From the NCBI RefSeq assembly GCF_024345375.1, contig NZ_JAGQAZ010000002.1, forward strand, positions 496,001 through 560,000: a DNA stretch of 64,000 bases. The letters are read 5' to 3'. The number at the start of each line of letters is the position of its first letter. Within the stretch, counting starts at the first letter, position 1. Both the position numbers and the translations under genes were made by a program. Origin of the DNA: Cyanobium sp. WAJ14-Wanaka (lineage in GTDB: Bacteria > Cyanobacteriota > Cyanobacteriia > PCC-6307 > Cyanobiaceae). Below the pieces are notes generated by a model that ran no database searches, was not told the origin of the DNA, and was given only the letters and a program-made list of their open reading frames with translations. Shown piece after piece: positions 46,711 to 56,676 of the stretch.

Positions 46711-48804
46711 ATGGTCGCCAGCGCCCCCAGCACTTCCGGCTCCAGCGAGGCGGCGGCAGCCGCGGCCCGCGCCTTTCCACTGGCGGCGATCACTGGCCAC
46801 GGCACCCTCAAGCTGGCCCTGCTGCTGGCCGCCGTGGACCCGGGCCTGGGCGGCGTGGTGATTGCCGGCGGTCGGGGCACGGGTAAATCAGTGCTGGCCC
46901 GCGCCCTGCACGCCCTGCTGCCGCCGATTGATGTGGTCGATCTTGGCCCGGCGGCCACGGGTCTCAACCTTGACCCGAGTCGCCCGGATGAATGGGGCGC
47001 GGATGAATGGGGTGCCGAGGGCCTGAATGGCAGTGCCCCGCCCACCAAGGTGATTCCTGCCCCGTTTGTGCAGGTGCCGCTCGGCATTACCGAAGACCGG
47101 CTGCTGGGCTCGGTCGATGTGGCCGCATCCCTCGCCAGTGGCGCGGCTGTGTTTCTGCCCGGCCTGCTGGCGGAGGCGCACCGGGGCGTGCTCTACATCG
47201 ATGAACTGAACCTGCTCGATGACGGCATCACCAACTTGCTGCTGGCGGCGGTGGGCAGCGGTGAAAATCGAATTGAGCGGGAGGGCCTCAGCCTTAGCCA
47301 CCCCTGCCGCTGCCTGTTGATCGCCACCTTCAACCCCGAGGAGGGGGCGGTGCGCGATCACCTGCTCGATCGCTTTGCCATCTGCCTCTCGGCCAACCAG
47401 GTGCTGGAGCTCAAGCAACGGGTGGAGATCAGCCGCAGCGCCATTGAACACGCCGAAAGCAGCGACAGCTTCCGCGCCCGCTGGCAGGAGGAAACCGATG
47501 CCTTGGCCACCCAGCTTCTGCTGGCCCGCCAATGGCTCCCAGACGTGCAAATAAGCCGCGAGCAGATCACCTATCTGGTGACGGAGGCCCTGCGCGGCGG
47601 GGTGGAAGGCCACCGCAGTGAGCTTTATGCGGTGCGCGTTGCCCGGGCCCATGCGGCCCTCAGTGGCCGCGACCGGGTCGAGGCAGACGACCTGCAGGTG
47701 GCAGTGCGTCTGGTGATTGCGCCGCGGGCGTTGCAGCTGCCGCCCCCCGATCCCGACCAGCCCCTGGAGCCACCACCCCCGCCACCACCCCAGGGCGAAC
47801 AGCCCCCGGACCAGCCGGAGCCGCCCGAAAACGAGCAGGAGCCCGAGGAGCCCGAAAACGAGCCAGAAGACCAGGAAGACGACACCCCGGAGGACCAGGC
47901 TCCGCCGCAAATCCCCGAGGAGTTTTTGCTTGATCCCGAGGCGGTGGCCATCGACCCCGACCTGCTGCTGTTTTCAGCGGCCAGGGCTAAGACCGGTGGC
48001 AGCGGCAAGCGTTCGGTGGTGTTCAGCGACTCCCGCGGCCGCTATGTGAAGCCGATGTTGCCCCGCGGGCCCGTCAGGCGCATCGCCGTGGATGCCACCT
48101 TGAGGGCTGCAGCTCCCTATCAAAAGAGCCGCCGCGAGCAACAACCCCACCGCAAGGTGATTGTTGAAGATGGCGACCTGCGGGCCAAGCAATTGCAGCG
48201 CAAGGCTGGAGCCCTGGTGATCTTCCTGGTGGATGCCAGTGGCTCGATGGCCCTCAACCGCATGCAGAGCGCTAAGGGGGCCGTGATCCGGCTGCTTACC
48301 GAGGCCTACGAAAACCGGGATGAAGTTGCCCTGATTCCCTTTCGAGGCGAACAGGCTGAAGTGCTGCTGCCGCCCACCCGCTCGATCACCGCCGCCCGCC
48401 GGCGCCTGGAGTCGATGCCCTGCGGTGGGGGCTCGCCGCTGGCCCATGGCCTCACCCAGGCGGCCCGGGTGGGGGCCAATGCCCTGGCCACCGGCGACCT
48501 GGGCCAGGTGGTGGTGGTGGCGATCACCGATGGCCGCGGCAACGTGCCGCTGGGCCGCTCCTTGGGCCAGCCCCAGCTGGAGGGGGAGGAGCCGGTGGAT
48601 CTAAAGGAAGAGGTGAAGCAGGTGGCCAGCCGCTATCGCTACCTCGGGATCAAGTTGCTGGTGATCGACACCGAGCGCAAGTTCATCGGCAGTGGGATGG
48701 GTAAGGACCTTGCCACGGCTGCCGGTGGGAAATACGTCCAGCTACCCAAGGCAAGTGATCAGGCCATCGCTGCCATTGCCATGGAGGCAATCAATAGGTT
48801 TTAA
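46711..48804 (+). CDS. chlD: Magnesium chelatase subunit D
   Basis: ChlD with ChlI and ChlH inserts magnesium into protoporphyrin IX, the first committed chlorophyll step. The 697-residue product has a degenerate AAA+ domain ([14 protein letters not shown] near residue 55; [11 protein letters not shown]), a Pro/Glu-rich acidic linker at about residues 345-395, and a C-terminal von Willebrand A domain with a MIDAS motif [11 protein letters not shown] near residue 512. The ATG at 46711 is used. The last 14 bp overlap the convergent MCE gene. Confidence 0.96.
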   Translation: MVASAPSTSGSSEAAAAAARAFPLAAITGHGTLKLALLLAAVDPGLGGVVIAGGRGTGKSVLARALHALLPPIDVVDLGPAATGLNLDPSRPDEWGADEWGAEGLNGSAPPTKVIPAPFVQVPLGITEDRLLGSVDVAASLASGAAVFLPGLLAEAHRGVLYIDELNLLDDGITNLLLAAVGSGENRIEREGLSLSHPCRCLLIATFNPEEGAVRDHLLDRFAICLSANQVLELKQRVEISRSAIEHAESSDSFRARWQEETDALATQLLLARQWLPDVQISREQITYLVTEALRGGVEGHRSELYAVRVARAHAALSGRDRVEADDLQVAVRLVIAPRALQLPPPDPDQPLEPPPPPPPQGEQPPDQPEPPENEQEPEEPENEPEDQEDDTPEDQAPPQIPEEFLLDPEAVAIDPDLLLFSAARAKTGGSGKRSVVFSDSRGRYVKPMLPRGPVRRIAVDATLRAAAPYQKSRREQQPHRKVIVEDGDLRAKQLQRKAGALVIFLVDASGSMALNRMQSAKGAVIRLLTEAYENRDEVALIPFRGEQAEVLLPPTRSITAARRRLESMPCGGGSPLAHGLTQAARVGANALATGDLGQVVVVAITDGRGNVPLGRSLGQPQLEGEEPVDLKEEVKQVASRYRYLGIKLLVIDTERKFIGSGMGKDLATAAGGKYVQLPKASDQAIAAIAMEAINRF

Positions 48805-49678
48805 CTTTGCGCTCGGGATATAGCTCGTCAAAAAACTTGCCAAGGCCCACGGCCACGCTGCGTACCCCGTCCATGAATTTGGGGTCGTCGGTAAGTTTTT
48901 TCACATCCCCTCCAACCGCATTCCATTTGGCGCTGAGCTTTTCGGCGTTGCTCACGGTCTGCTGAAGATCCTTAACGGTTTTGGGGTTGTCAAGGGCTAC
49001 CAGCAGGTTGCGTAGATGGGCGGTGCTGGCGTTGAGGTTGGTGATGGTTGGCTGGGCATGATCAACCGATTTATCTAGCTTTTTGACCAAAACCTGGCCA
49101 TCTTTGAGGAAACCGGAGGCATCTTGAGAGGTTTGCTCGAAGCTCGTGGTGAGCTTGGAAAACTTGCTTATCAGGTTGTCCTTATCCACCTCAGTGAGCA
49201 TTTTGTGCATCAGGGCGGTAACCGTGCTCAGGCTTGCGGCCTCTAGGCCGACAATGCTGCTGCCATTGCAGAGCATCACCGCCTGGTTGCAGGTCTTCGA
49301 ATAGGGGGCGGGGGCGTTTGGCGGCAGCAGGGGACCCGTGCTCACCAGGGAAACTTGGGAATCTCCCCCAAGTAGGGAGGCAGAACTGATCTCGGCGTAG
49401 GCCGGCTTGGCGAGGTGCAGGTCGGCTTTGCTGATCTCCAGATCAGCAATCACCGCTCCAGGGGTAACCCTGACTCGGCGCACATTGCCCACCTGAACGC
49501 CCCGGTAGGTCACGGCTGAGCGTTCGGCCAAGCCAGATGCTTGGGCAAAGCTGGCGCGCACTGTCCAATTACTGCGGTTTAGGGAAATGCCGCGCAACCA
49601 TAATGAAAGGCCAGCTGCGCTGGCTAAGGCAGCCAATAGCGAAAACCCGACAATCGCTTCTCGAACACTGCGCCGCAT
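48791..49678 (-). CDS. MCE-family (MlaD-like) lipid transporter substrate-binding protein
   Basis: The 295-residue product has one N-terminal membrane anchor ([20 protein letters not shown]) and an MCE domain ([20 protein letters not shown], near residue 47), followed by a long helical region ending in a coiled-coil-like tail. MCE proteins move phospholipids or other lipids between membranes. The ATPase partner lies 3 bp upstream on the same strand. No MlaE-type permease is visible in the window, so it must be encoded elsewhere. Confidence 0.9.
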   Translation of the reverse strand: MRRSVREAIVGFSLLAALASAAGLSLWLRGISLNRSNWTVRASFAQASGLAERSAVTYRGVQVGNVRRVRVTPGAVIADLEISKADLHLAKPAYAEISSASLLGGDSQVSLVSTGPLLPPNAPAPYSKTCNQAVMLCNGSSIVGLEAASLSTVTALMHKMLTEVDKDNLISKFSKLTTSFEQTSQDASGFLKDGQVLVKKLDKSVDHAQPTITNLNASTAHLRNLLVALDNPKTVKDLQQTVSNAEKLSAKWNAVGGDVKKLTDDPKFMDGVRSVAVGLGKFFDELYPERKVKTY

Positions 49679-49681
49679 GGG

Positions 49682-50458
49682 TTAGAGCTCAGCTGGCTGC
49701 ATCGGTCCGCTCAGGTTACCGCTCCTGAACTGCACCACATAGGGATCACTGGTGCTGCGGTAGTCGTCGAGGCTGCCATGCCAGCGAAAAAGGCCGTCGT
49801 AGAGCAAAACCACCTTTTCAGCGGTGCGCTCGATCGTGCTGTGCACGTGACTCACCACCACCGATGCGGCCTGGGCAACTTCGGTGGTGCGCACAATCAG
49901 ATCCTCGATTCTGGTGCAGGCCACCGGATCTAGGCCGGCTGTGGGTTCATCAAAGAGGAGCAATGGCATTTGATCGGCTGCCTTGCGGGGATCTTCGATC
50001 AAGGCCCGGGCAAAACTCACCCGCTTTTGCATGCCGCCGCTGAGTTCGTTGGGCAGCTGGTCTTCGATGCCCGCCAGTCCCACCGCCTCCAGGGCTTGGG
50101 ACACCCTTGCTCGAATCTCACGTTCGGGAAGGCTGCCGTCGCGATAAAGCAAAAACCCAACGTTCTCCAGCACGCTCAGGGAACCCAGCAGCGCCGGGTT
50201 TTGGAACACAAACCGCACATCCGCCGGGGTGCGTTGGTCGAGGCGCAGGTATTTCTGCTCCTGGCCATGGAGCCGCAGGCTGCCGCTGCTGGGCAGCATT
50301 AGGCCGGCCAGCAGCCGCAGCACGGTCGATTTGCCGGCCCCGGAAGGGCCGACCACCACTAGGCGCTCTCCGGCCTCCAGGGTCAGGTTGACGTTTTCAA
50401 TCACCGTGCGGCGACCCCAGCGCACGCTGAGATCGCGCATCTCAGCAATCGGCTGCAT
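49682..50458 (-). CDS. ABC transporter ATP-binding protein (MlaF-like)
   Basis: The 258-residue ATPase contains Walker A GPSGAGKST near residue 38, the Q-loop in FVFQNPALLGSLSVLENVGF, signature LSGGMQKRVSFARAL, Walker B LLLFDEPTAGLDP and the H-loop VVSHV. The QNPAL and LSGGMQKR forms are typical of MCE-associated ATPases. It and the MCE gene 3 bp downstream form a two-gene operon on the minus strand, probably supplying an outer-membrane lipid transport system. The 165-bp gap to yvcK shows no further gene. Confidence 0.93.
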   Translation of the reverse strand: MQPIAEMRDLSVRWGRRTVIENVNLTLEAGERLVVVGPSGAGKSTVLRLLAGLMLPSSGSLRLHGQEQKYLRLDQRTPADVRFVFQNPALLGSLSVLENVGFLLYRDGSLPEREIRARVSQALEAVGLAGIEDQLPNELSGGMQKRVSFARALIEDPRKAADQMPLLLFDEPTAGLDPVACTRIEDLIVRTTEVAQAASVVVSHVHSTIERTAEKVVLLYDGLFRWHGSLDDYRSTSDPYVVQFRSGNLSGPMQPAEL

Positions 50459-50623
50459 GTTTGCCAGGGCTGGTTGATCGCATTAAAAACCATCTTGCCG
50501 GGTTGGGGTGGGGGCTTGGCCAACTCTCCCTAAAGTTCGATTACTTAAGGCAGCGTCCCTCCCCCGCCTTTGCCCCGTATTTCCAGGCATTTGTCTTTGC
50601 GGCGTTCTCGCCAACAGGACCTA

Positions 50624-51943
50624 ATGAGCCGCTCGCGGCGGGCGGTTCGGTGGCTTCAACCCGGCCTTGTGGTTAAGCGTTGGCTGTTCACCTCGGGCCT
50701 GGGTCTGCTGCTGGCCTTACTGGGCGCTGCCGTTTGGGCTGATTTGCAGCCGATCTATTGGTCGCTCAACAGCATTAAGTGGCTTCTCCAGGAGGTCACC
50801 CGCGTAATGCCGAGGGGAATCACCGGCCCCCTGGTGCTGGTGGTTGGCGCAGCCCTGGTGATTTGGGGGCAAAGCCGCAGCTTCGGCTCGATTCAGCAGG
50901 CCCTAGCTCCCGATAAGGGCACGGCCTTGGTCGATGCCCTGGCGGCCCAGGGGCGCCTTAACCGCGGCCCCAACATCGTGGCAATTGGCGGTGGCACGGG
51001 CCTTTCCACCCTGTTGAGTGGCCTGAAGCGCTATAGCACCAACATCACCGCCATCGTCACAGTCGCCGATGACGGCGGCAGTAGCGGTATTTTGCGGCGC
51101 GAGCTCGGGGTGCAGCCCCCTGGCGACATCCGCAACTGCCTGGCTGCCCTATCGCGGGAAGAGCCATTGCTCACCAAGCTTTTTCAATACCGCTTCCGTG
51201 CCGGTAGCGGTTTGGAGGGGCACAGTTTTGGCAACCTCTTTCTCTCCGCCCTTACGGCGATTACCGGCAGCCTCGAATCGGCGATTACCGCCAGTAGCCG
51301 GGTTTTGGCGGTTCAGGGCCAGGTGGTGCCCGCCACCAATGCCGATGTGCGTCTTTGGGCCGAGCTCGAAAACGGCGAACGGCTGGAGGGTGAATCCAAG
51401 ATCGGTAAGGCCCATAGCCCAATCGTGCGTCTGGGCTGCACGCCAGAGCGGCCGCCGGCCCTGCCCCGGGCCCTCGAGGCAATTGCCAATGCCGATTTGA
51501 TTGTGCTGGGCCCCGGCAGTCTCTACACCTCCCTGCTGCCAAATCTGTTGGTGCCGGAGTTGGTGGCAGCGATCAGCCGCAGCAAGGCGCCCCGGCTTTA
51601 CATCTGCAACCTGATGACCCAACCGGGGGAGACCGATGGCCTTAATGTGGCCGGCCATTTGCGGGCCATTGAGGCCCAATTGGCCAGCCTGGGCATCGAC
51701 CAGCGATTATTTACGGCGGTTCTGGCCCAGCAGGACCTGGAGGATTTTGCCCTGGTTGAGCACTACCGCCAGCAGGGGGCCGAGCCGGTCCTCTGTGATG
51801 CCCGCCAGCTACGGCGCCAGGGCTACCAGGTGATGCAGGCGCCGCTGCAGGGGGCCAGGCCAACGGCCACCCTTAGGCACGATCCCCGCAGCGTGGGCCT
51901 GGCGGTGATGCGTTTTTACAAACAGCACCAGCGAGATCGCTAG
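50624..51943 (+). CDS. yvcK: YvcK/CofD-family protein with N-terminal membrane segments
   Basis: The 439-residue protein belongs to the gluconeogenesis-factor YvcK branch, which binds UDP-sugars and supports cell-wall growth. The core starts near residue 115 with [15 protein letters not shown], followed by [27 protein letters not shown] and [14 protein letters not shown]. Two hydrophobic segments precede it ([32 protein letters not shown]), so this form is probably membrane-anchored. The ATG at 50624 is preferred to TTG 50570. It converges on ndhJ with a 4-bp overlap. Confidence 0.92.
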   Translation: MSRSRRAVRWLQPGLVVKRWLFTSGLGLLLALLGAAVWADLQPIYWSLNSIKWLLQEVTRVMPRGITGPLVLVVGAALVIWGQSRSFGSIQQALAPDKGTALVDALAAQGRLNRGPNIVAIGGGTGLSTLLSGLKRYSTNITAIVTVADDGGSSGILRRELGVQPPGDIRNCLAALSREEPLLTKLFQYRFRAGSGLEGHSFGNLFLSALTAITGSLESAITASSRVLAVQGQVVPATNADVRLWAELENGERLEGESKIGKAHSPIVRLGCTPERPPALPRALEAIANADLIVLGPGSLYTSLLPNLLVPELVAAISRSKAPRLYICNLMTQPGETDGLNVAGHLRAIEAQLASLGIDQRLFTAVLAQQDLEDFALVEHYRQQGAEPVLCDARQLRRQGYQVMQAPLQGARPTATLRHDPRSVGLAVMRFYKQHQRDR

Positions 51944-52470
51944 TAGGCGTCCTGCATCTCGTAGAAGTCGGGCTGCACGTAGTCCTTCCGCAGTGGAAAA
52001 CCCCGCCAATCCTCTGGCATCAGGAGCCGCTTGGGCTGGGGATGGCCCTCGAATTCGATGCCATACATGTCGAAGGTTTCACGCTCCTGCCAGTCGGCTC
52101 CCCGAAAGAGTCCGTAAAGGCTGGGGATTGTGGGCTTGTCGTTGCGAGCCACGGCCACCTTGAGCCTCACCTCTTCCGGCTTGGCATCGGCCAGCGGTTT
52201 GCCTTCGGCATCTATCTGGGCGCTGAAGGAGCCGAGTTTGACCAGGTTGTAGAAGCTAACCAGCTTTCCGCCCGGGCCTTCGTCGTAGCCGCCCTGGCAC
52301 TGCAGGTAATCGAAGCCATGGGCCTTTAGGGCAGTGGCCACCAGTGGCAAAAAGGCCGCTTCCACCCCCAGAATTTCGATGCCCAGGTGATCACTGCCGA
52401 GCACCTCAGCCTCAAAGCCCTGGCTGGTTAGCCATTGGGCCACAGGCCCGGGTTGGGTTTCTTCAGGCAT
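51940..52470 (-). CDS. ndhJ: NAD(P)H-quinone oxidoreductase subunit J
   Basis: NdhJ is a peripheral-arm subunit of cyanobacterial NDH-1, homologous to NuoC. The 176-residue product has the 30-kDa subunit motif [33 protein letters not shown] and FPLRKDYV near the C-terminus. The ATG overlaps the ndhK stop by 8 bp. Transcription order is ndhC-ndhK-ndhJ, the standard cyanobacterial and chloroplast arrangement. Confidence 0.97.
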   Translation of the reverse strand: MPEETQPGPVAQWLTSQGFEAEVLGSDHLGIEILGVEAAFLPLVATALKAHGFDYLQCQGGYDEGPGGKLVSFYNLVKLGSFSAQIDAEGKPLADAKPEEVRLKVAVARNDKPTIPSLYGLFRGADWQERETFDMYGIEFEGHPQPKRLLMPEDWRGFPLRKDYVQPDFYEMQDAY

Positions 52471-53182
52471 CGATTTTCTCTGGTTGGGGCTGGGTGGCGC
52501 CCAGGGGGAGGCCAGCGGCGGCAGCCAGGGCCCTTTGCTGGGTTTCAGCCCTCAGGTAGCGGCCATCCACTATCGGTTCAATGGCCTTCATCTGGTGGCT
52601 GACCGTGCAGTAGCGGTGGGTCTGCTGGAGGTTGCCCCGTTCAGCAAGGGCCTCATTGCCCACTTTTTTGCGCAGTTTGATCACCGCATCAAAGATCGCC
52701 TCGGGCCTGGGCGGGCAACCCGGCAGGTAGAGGTCAACTGGGATCAGCTTGTCTACGCCCCGCACGGCCGTGGTGGAGTCGGCGGAAAACATGCCACCAG
52801 TAATGGTGCAGGCACCCATGGCAATCACATATTTGGGCTCGGGCATCTGCTCATAGAGCCGCACCAGGGCGGGGCCCATCTTCATGGTGACCGTGCCCGC
52901 CACGATCAGTAGATCGGCCTGGCGGGGGCTGGATCGGGGCACCAGGCCAAAGCGGTCAAAGTCGAAGCGGGAGCCGATCAGGGCAGCGAACTCAATGAAG
53001 CAGCAGGCCGTGCCATAGAGCAGGGGCCAGAGGCTGCTGAGCCGGGCCCAGTTGTGGATGTCGTCGAGGGTGGTGAGGATCACGTTCTCGGAAAGATCCG
53101 AGGTGACAGCAGGCGCGCCCACCGGGTTGCAGCTGGCTGCACGCAGGTCGCGCAGGGCGTCTATCGAGGGGGATTGGGTCAT
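52463..53182 (-). CDS. ndhK: NAD(P)H-quinone oxidoreductase subunit K
   Basis: NdhK (NuoB homologue) binds the terminal N2 [4Fe-4S] cluster near the quinone site. The 239-residue product from ATG 53182 has [12 protein letters not shown], with the tandem Cys, [10 protein letters not shown] and [11 protein letters not shown], which together supply the four cluster cysteines. An in-frame TTG extension to 53257 is rejected because it would overlap ndhC. ndhC ends 13 bp upstream and ndhJ overlaps downstream by 8 bp. Confidence 0.97.
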   Translation of the reverse strand: MTQSPSIDALRDLRAASCNPVGAPAVTSDLSENVILTTLDDIHNWARLSSLWPLLYGTACCFIEFAALIGSRFDFDRFGLVPRSSPRQADLLIVAGTVTMKMGPALVRLYEQMPEPKYVIAMGACTITGGMFSADSTTAVRGVDKLIPVDLYLPGCPPRPEAIFDAVIKLRKKVGNEALAERGNLQQTHRYCTVSHQMKAIEPIVDGRYLRAETQQRALAAAAGLPLGATQPQPEKIDA

Positions 53183-53195
53183 GGGGAAATCCGGT

Positions 53196-53558
53196 TCAGC
53201 TCCACTCGAGGGCGCCCTTGCGCCAGGCGTAGGCAAGGGCCACCACCAGGATCGCAATAAAAATTAGGGCCTCGATGAATGCCAGCAGGCCAAGACGGTG
53301 GAAGGCCACCGCCCAGGGGTAGAGGAAAACGGTCTCCACGTCGAAGATGACGAAGACCAGGGCAAACATGTAGTAGCGGATATTGAATTGAATCCAGGCG
53401 CCACCAATGGGCTCCATGCCGGATTCATAGGTGAGTTCCCTTTCGCCTTGGCGGCTTTTCGGTGCCAACAACTTGTTGGTAACCAGTGCCAAAACGGGAA
53501 CGGCAGCCGAAATCAGCAAAAAGCCGAGAAAGGCGTCGTAGCCGGAGAGCACGAACAT
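53196..53558 (-). CDS. ndhC: NAD(P)H-quinone oxidoreductase subunit 3 (NdhC)
   Basis: NdhC (NuoA homologue) is a small membrane subunit of NDH-1. The 120-residue product has three membrane segments and the conserved loop [22 protein letters not shown] with the invariant ESG motif, and [15 protein letters not shown]. It is the first gene of ndhC-K-J and diverges from the rubredoxin gene across 90 bp, where both promoters should lie. Confidence 0.98.
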   Translation of the reverse strand: MFVLSGYDAFLGFLLISAAVPVLALVTNKLLAPKSRQGERELTYESGMEPIGGAWIQFNIRYYMFALVFVIFDVETVFLYPWAVAFHRLGLLAFIEALIFIAILVVALAYAWRKGALEWS

Positions 53559-53648
53559 GCGGACCAGGCCAACCTGCCATGCAGTCTGGCATCTGCGATC
53601 CAGGCTTGGGCGTCGATACAGTTTGTTCAGCCCAACTGCGGTTTAGGG

Positions 53649-54044
53649 ATGCAGGACGACGCGCAAGAAGAAGTGGGGCTGGAGGAGGGCCTAGAGAAGG
53701 TCCTTGAGCCCCAGGACCCTGCCCTTGAGGCGATTGATCACCGCTTCGAGTGCCGCAGTTGTGGTTTCGTCTATGACCCGGCCGAGGGGGTCAAGAAATA
53801 CGGAATCACGCCGGGGGTGCCCTTCCTTGAGCTAGATCCGTCCAGCTTCCGCTGCCCGGTTTGCCGCAGCAAGACCGCAGCTTTCATCGACATTGGCCCG
53901 CGCAACAAGCCCAGCGGGTTTGAGGAAAACCTTGATTTCGGCCTGGGGGTGAACCGACTGACTCCTGGGCAGAAGAATGTGTTGATCTTTGGCGCCTTCG
54001 CCCTGGCGGTTGCCTTCTTCCTTTCCCTCTATTCGCTTCGCTGA
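53649..54044 (+). CDS. rub: Membrane-anchored rubredoxin (RubA)
   Basis: This rubredoxin is a factor for photosystem assembly in oxygenic phototrophs. The 131-residue product starts at ATG 53649 and has an acidic N-terminal extension of about 30 residues. The iron-site motifs CRSCGFVYDP and CPVCRSKT (C-x2-C each) are intact, and a single C-terminal membrane helix (VLIFGAFALAVAFFLSLYSL) is present. The next gene, ycf48, starts 6 bp downstream and psbEFLJ follows, the conserved order for this photosystem assembly cluster. Confidence 0.96.
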   Translation: MQDDAQEEVGLEEGLEKVLEPQDPALEAIDHRFECRSCGFVYDPAEGVKKYGITPGVPFLELDPSSFRCPVCRSKTAAFIDIGPRNKPSGFEENLDFGLGVNRLTPGQKNVLIFGAFALAVAFFLSLYSLR

Positions 54045-54050
54045 AGACCC

Positions 54051-55046
54051 ATGCGCCGCTATCTCTCACCTCTGCTCAGCCTGGGGCTAGCCCTGTTCCT
54101 GGGCTTCGGCCTCAGCGGCTGCGTTACCACCGGTTTGCCCACGGCGACCACCAGCCCCTGGCAGGCGGTGCCACTGGCCACCAAGGCCAACCCGCTTGAT
54201 GTGGCATTCACAGATGCCAACCACGGCTTTCTGGTAGGCAGCAACCGTCTGATCCTGGAAACCAACGATGGCGGTGCCAGCTGGGCTGAGCGGGCCTTGG
54301 ATTTGCCTGAGGAGGAAAACTTCCGGCTGATCAGCCTTGATTTCCGCGGCGATGAGGGTTGGATTGCGGGCCAGCCCGGCTTGCTTCTGCACAGCACCGA
54401 TGCTGGCCAAAACTGGAGCCGCCTCTTCCTGGATACCAAGCTCCCTGGGGAGCCCTACCTGATCACGGCCCTCGCTGCCAATACGGCTGAGTTGGCCACC
54501 AATGTGGGCGCCATCTATGAAACCAGCGATGGCGGCAATAGCTGGCAGGCCAATGTGGCTGATGCGGCTGGCTCCGTGAGGGATCTGCGCCGGGGATCAG
54601 CCGGTGAATACGTCAGTGTCAGCAGCCTGGGCAATTTCTTCGCCACCTGGAACCCCGGCGATCCGATCTGGACCCCCCACCAGCGGGTCAGTAGCCAGCG
54701 GCTGCAATCGATTGGCTTCCAGCCCGATGGTGCCCTGTGGATGCTGGCCCGGGGCGCCCAACTGCGTTTTGGAGCCGATCCGGCCAACCCAGAAGACTGG
54801 AGCAAGCCTGTAATCCCGATCACCAACGGCTATGGCTATCTCGACATGGCCTGGGACCCCCAGGGCTCGATTTGGGCCGGTGGGGGCAGCGGCACCCTGT
54901 TGGTGAGCCCTGATCAGGGCAAAACCTGGCAAAAGGACCCCGTGGGAGCGGCCCAACCCACCAACTTCACCCGCATCAGCTTCCTGCCCGATGGCAAGGC
55001 TTTTGTCCTGGGTGAGCGGGGTTCCCTGCTGCGTTGGGTGGGCTAG
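54051..55046 (+). CDS. ycf48: Photosystem II assembly factor Ycf48 (HCF136 homologue)
   Basis: Ycf48 is a lumenal beta-propeller that helps D1 insertion and early PSII reaction-centre assembly. The 331-residue product has a lipoprotein signal: a basic start (MRRY), a hydrophobic core, and a lipobox LSGC with the likely lipidated Cys near residue 24. It then carries repeated propeller blades with the characteristic NDGGASW, STDAGQNW and SDGGNSW motifs. It lies 6 bp after the rubredoxin gene and 85 bp before psbE. Confidence 0.97.
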   Translation: MRRYLSPLLSLGLALFLGFGLSGCVTTGLPTATTSPWQAVPLATKANPLDVAFTDANHGFLVGSNRLILETNDGGASWAERALDLPEEENFRLISLDFRGDEGWIAGQPGLLLHSTDAGQNWSRLFLDTKLPGEPYLITALAANTAELATNVGAIYETSDGGNSWQANVADAAGSVRDLRRGSAGEYVSVSSLGNFFATWNPGDPIWTPHQRVSSQRLQSIGFQPDGALWMLARGAQLRFGADPANPEDWSKPVIPITNGYGYLDMAWDPQGSIWAGGGSGTLLVSPDQGKTWQKDPVGAAQPTNFTRISFLPDGKAFVLGERGSLLRWVG

Positions 55047-55131
55047 CGCCAACTTCTGTAACCAAGGGCCAGACCGACTCCCGTCGTCTGCTCCCAGACC
55101 CTTAGGATCGCCTCGCTGAACGCTTACCGCT

Positions 55132-55380
55132 ATGGCTGCCGGCTCAACAGGAGAACGTCCGTTCTTCGAAATCATCACGAGCATCCGTTACTGGGTCATC
55201 CATGCGGTGACCCTGCCTTCCATCTTCTTGGCTGGCTTCCTATTCGTGTCTACGGGATTGGCCTACGACGCCTTTGGGACTCCCCGCCCTGATGCCTATT
55301 TCCAGGCTCAGGAAAGTAAGGCTCCTGTGGTGAGCCAGCGTTACGACGCCAAGAGCTCCCTCGATTTGCGCTTGCAATAA
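55132..55380 (+). CDS. psbE: Cytochrome b559 alpha subunit
   Basis: PsbE provides one axial histidine to the cytochrome b559 heme of photosystem II. The 82-residue product has the N-terminal stromal segment [17 protein letters not shown] with its heme-ligating His, one membrane helix ([22 protein letters not shown]) and a lumenal tail ending in SSLDLRLQ. It is the first gene of psbEFLJ, whose stops and starts are separated by only 3, 4 and 15 bp. Confidence 0.98.
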   Translation: MAAGSTGERPFFEIITSIRYWVIHAVTLPSIFLAGFLFVSTGLAYDAFGTPRPDAYFQAQESKAPVVSQRYDAKSSLDLRLQ

Positions 55381-55383
55381 GTC

Positions 55384-55521
55384 ATGACCCAAGCACCCAT
55401 TTCCACCACCCCCCGCAACTACCCGATCTTTACGGTCCGGTGGCTGTCTATCCACGCCCTCGGTATTCCCACGGTGTTTTTCCTGGGAGCCCTGGCCGCC
55501 ATGCAATTCGTTCGTCGCTGA
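55384..55521 (+). CDS. psbF: Cytochrome b559 beta subunit
   Basis: PsbF is the partner of PsbE and gives the second heme-ligating histidine. I translated 45 residues: [20 protein letters not shown] at the start, then the ligand His in [20 protein letters not shown], ending MQFVRR, the family's exact C-terminal form. The ATG lies 3 bp after the psbE stop. Confidence 0.97.
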   Translation: MTQAPISTTPRNYPIFTVRWLSIHALGIPTVFFLGALAAMQFVRR

Positions 55522-55525
55522 GGCC

Positions 55526-55645
55526 ATGCAACGCACCCCCAACCCCAACAATCTGCCGGTTGAGCTGAACCGTACAAGCCTTTATTTGGGCCTGTTGTTT
55601 GTGTTCGTCACCGGGATCCTGTTCTCCAGCTATTTCTTCAACTGA
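55526..55645 (+). CDS. psbL: Photosystem II protein L
   Basis: PsbL is a single-helix subunit at the PSII dimer interface, needed for plastoquinone electron transfer. The 39-residue translation begins [20 protein letters not shown] and ends in [10 protein letters not shown], the conserved sequence. It starts 4 bp after psbF. Confidence 0.97.
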   Translation: MQRTPNPNNLPVELNRTSLYLGLLFVFVTGILFSSYFFN

Positions 55646-55660
55646 TCAGGAGCACTTCCG

Positions 55661-55861
55661 ATGAGCGGTAAAAAATCAAACTTGCCTGACGGCCGGATTC
55701 CCGATCGCCTGCCCGATGGCCGCCCAGCGGTGGCATGGCGTTCTCGCTGGACCGAAGGGGTGCTGCCCCTCTGGCTGGTGGCCACGGCCGGTGGCATGGC
55801 AGTGATCTTTGTGGTTGGTCTGTTTTTCTACGGCGCCTACGTTGGCGTTGGTTCGGCCTAA
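55661..55861 (+). CDS. psbJ: Photosystem II protein J
   Basis: PsbJ is a single-helix PSII subunit next to cytochrome b559 that influences forward electron flow and plastoquinone exchange. The 66-residue product has a polar N-terminal extension longer than the classic 39-40 residues, then [21 protein letters not shown]-type sequence entering the helix and the conserved end [13 protein letters not shown] hairpin terminator follows about 55 bp downstream. Confidence 0.95.
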   Translation: MSGKKSNLPDGRIPDRLPDGRPAVAWRSRWTEGVLPLWLVATAGGMAVIFVVGLFFYGAYVGVGSA

Positions 55862-55915
55862 ACCTTTCCCTTCGCAGCCCCATTCTTTTTTAGGCACACA
55901 GATTTTGGATCTGCA

Positions 55916-55960
55916 AACCCCCGGTGGATGGCCCAAGCCTCTCCACCAGGGGTTATTTGC
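55916..55960 (+). terminator. Likely terminator after psbEFLJ
   Basis: A hairpin pairs AACCCC (55916-55921) and GGTGGA (55923-55928) with TCCACC (55942-55947) and GGGGTT (55949-55954), with one C/A mismatch. The loop can form a further GGC/GCC pair. The tail TTATTT is only moderately T-rich. It ends 12 bp before the lipid A operon start, separating photosynthesis genes from envelope genes or acting as an attenuator. Confidence 0.55.
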
Positions 55961-55971
55961 TGACAAGGCCC

Positions 55972-56676
55972 ATGGCTAAGAAGCGAACACTTTTGAACAA
56001 CCGGGCCCTCACCTTGCTGGTGGGAGGGCTGCTCAATGCCTATGGCCAGGTGATTTTGCTGACCACTCTGCTGCGCATAGAGGCTGATCCCGAGCTGGAT
56101 CTCTTGGTCAAAGGTGGTGGTGAGCCGGTGATTTATGCCCTGTGGCATAGCCATGTTTTTTTTGTGCCGTTGCTGCGTAGTTATGAGCGCCGGCCGGTTT
56201 CAGTGCTGCTAAGCGCCCATCGCGACGCCCAAATTGTGGGCGTGGCCGCGCGGTTGCGGGGTATTCGCCTGGTGGTGGGCTCTTCTACCCGCGGTGGAGC
56301 CCGGGCCTACTTGCAGTTGCTGAGGGTTTTGGAGCAGGGGCAGTCCGTTGGTATTACCCCCGATGGCCCCAAGGGACCACGGGAGCTGGTGAAGCCTGGG
56401 GTCATCCACCTGGCCCAGCAATCGGGTTGCGCCGTCGTGCCGGTGGCCCTGGCCTGTTCAAGGGTGCATCGCCTTAGGTCCTGGGATCGCACCTTCCTGC
56501 CCCTGCCGTTTTCCAGGGCTGTTTTTGTCTTGGGGGCCCCTATTTATTTTTCAGCGGATGCCCCGATCGAGGCTTTGCAGGATGAGCTAAATCGGGCGAT
56601 GGAGTCCACGGTGGGTCGCGCCCAGGCCAGGATCACTGGTCCCCAGCCAGGATTGGTCGGCACCAGCCATGGGTAG
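55972..56676 (+). CDS. DUF374-type lysophospholipid acyltransferase family protein
   Basis: The 234-residue product shows the DUF374/LPLAT pattern: ALWHSHVFFVPLL near residue 60, with the HX4D-like block reading LSAHRDAQIV, and the acceptor motif VGITPDGPKGPRELVKPGVIHLAQQ. Relatives sit next to waaA in many Gram-negative genomes, but their exact reaction is poorly defined; late lipid A or phospholipid acylation is possible. The ATG at 55972 is preferred to GTG 55924, which lies in the terminator hairpin. The 3' end overlaps waaA by 8 bp. Confidence 0.85.
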   Translation: MAKKRTLLNNRALTLLVGGLLNAYGQVILLTTLLRIEADPELDLLVKGGGEPVIYALWHSHVFFVPLLRSYERRPVSVLLSAHRDAQIVGVAARLRGIRLVVGSSTRGGARAYLQLLRVLEQGQSVGITPDGPKGPRELVKPGVIHLAQQSGCAVVPVALACSRVHRLRSWDRTFLPLPFSRAVFVLGAPIYFSADAPIEALQDELNRAMESTVGRAQARITGPQPGLVGTSHG

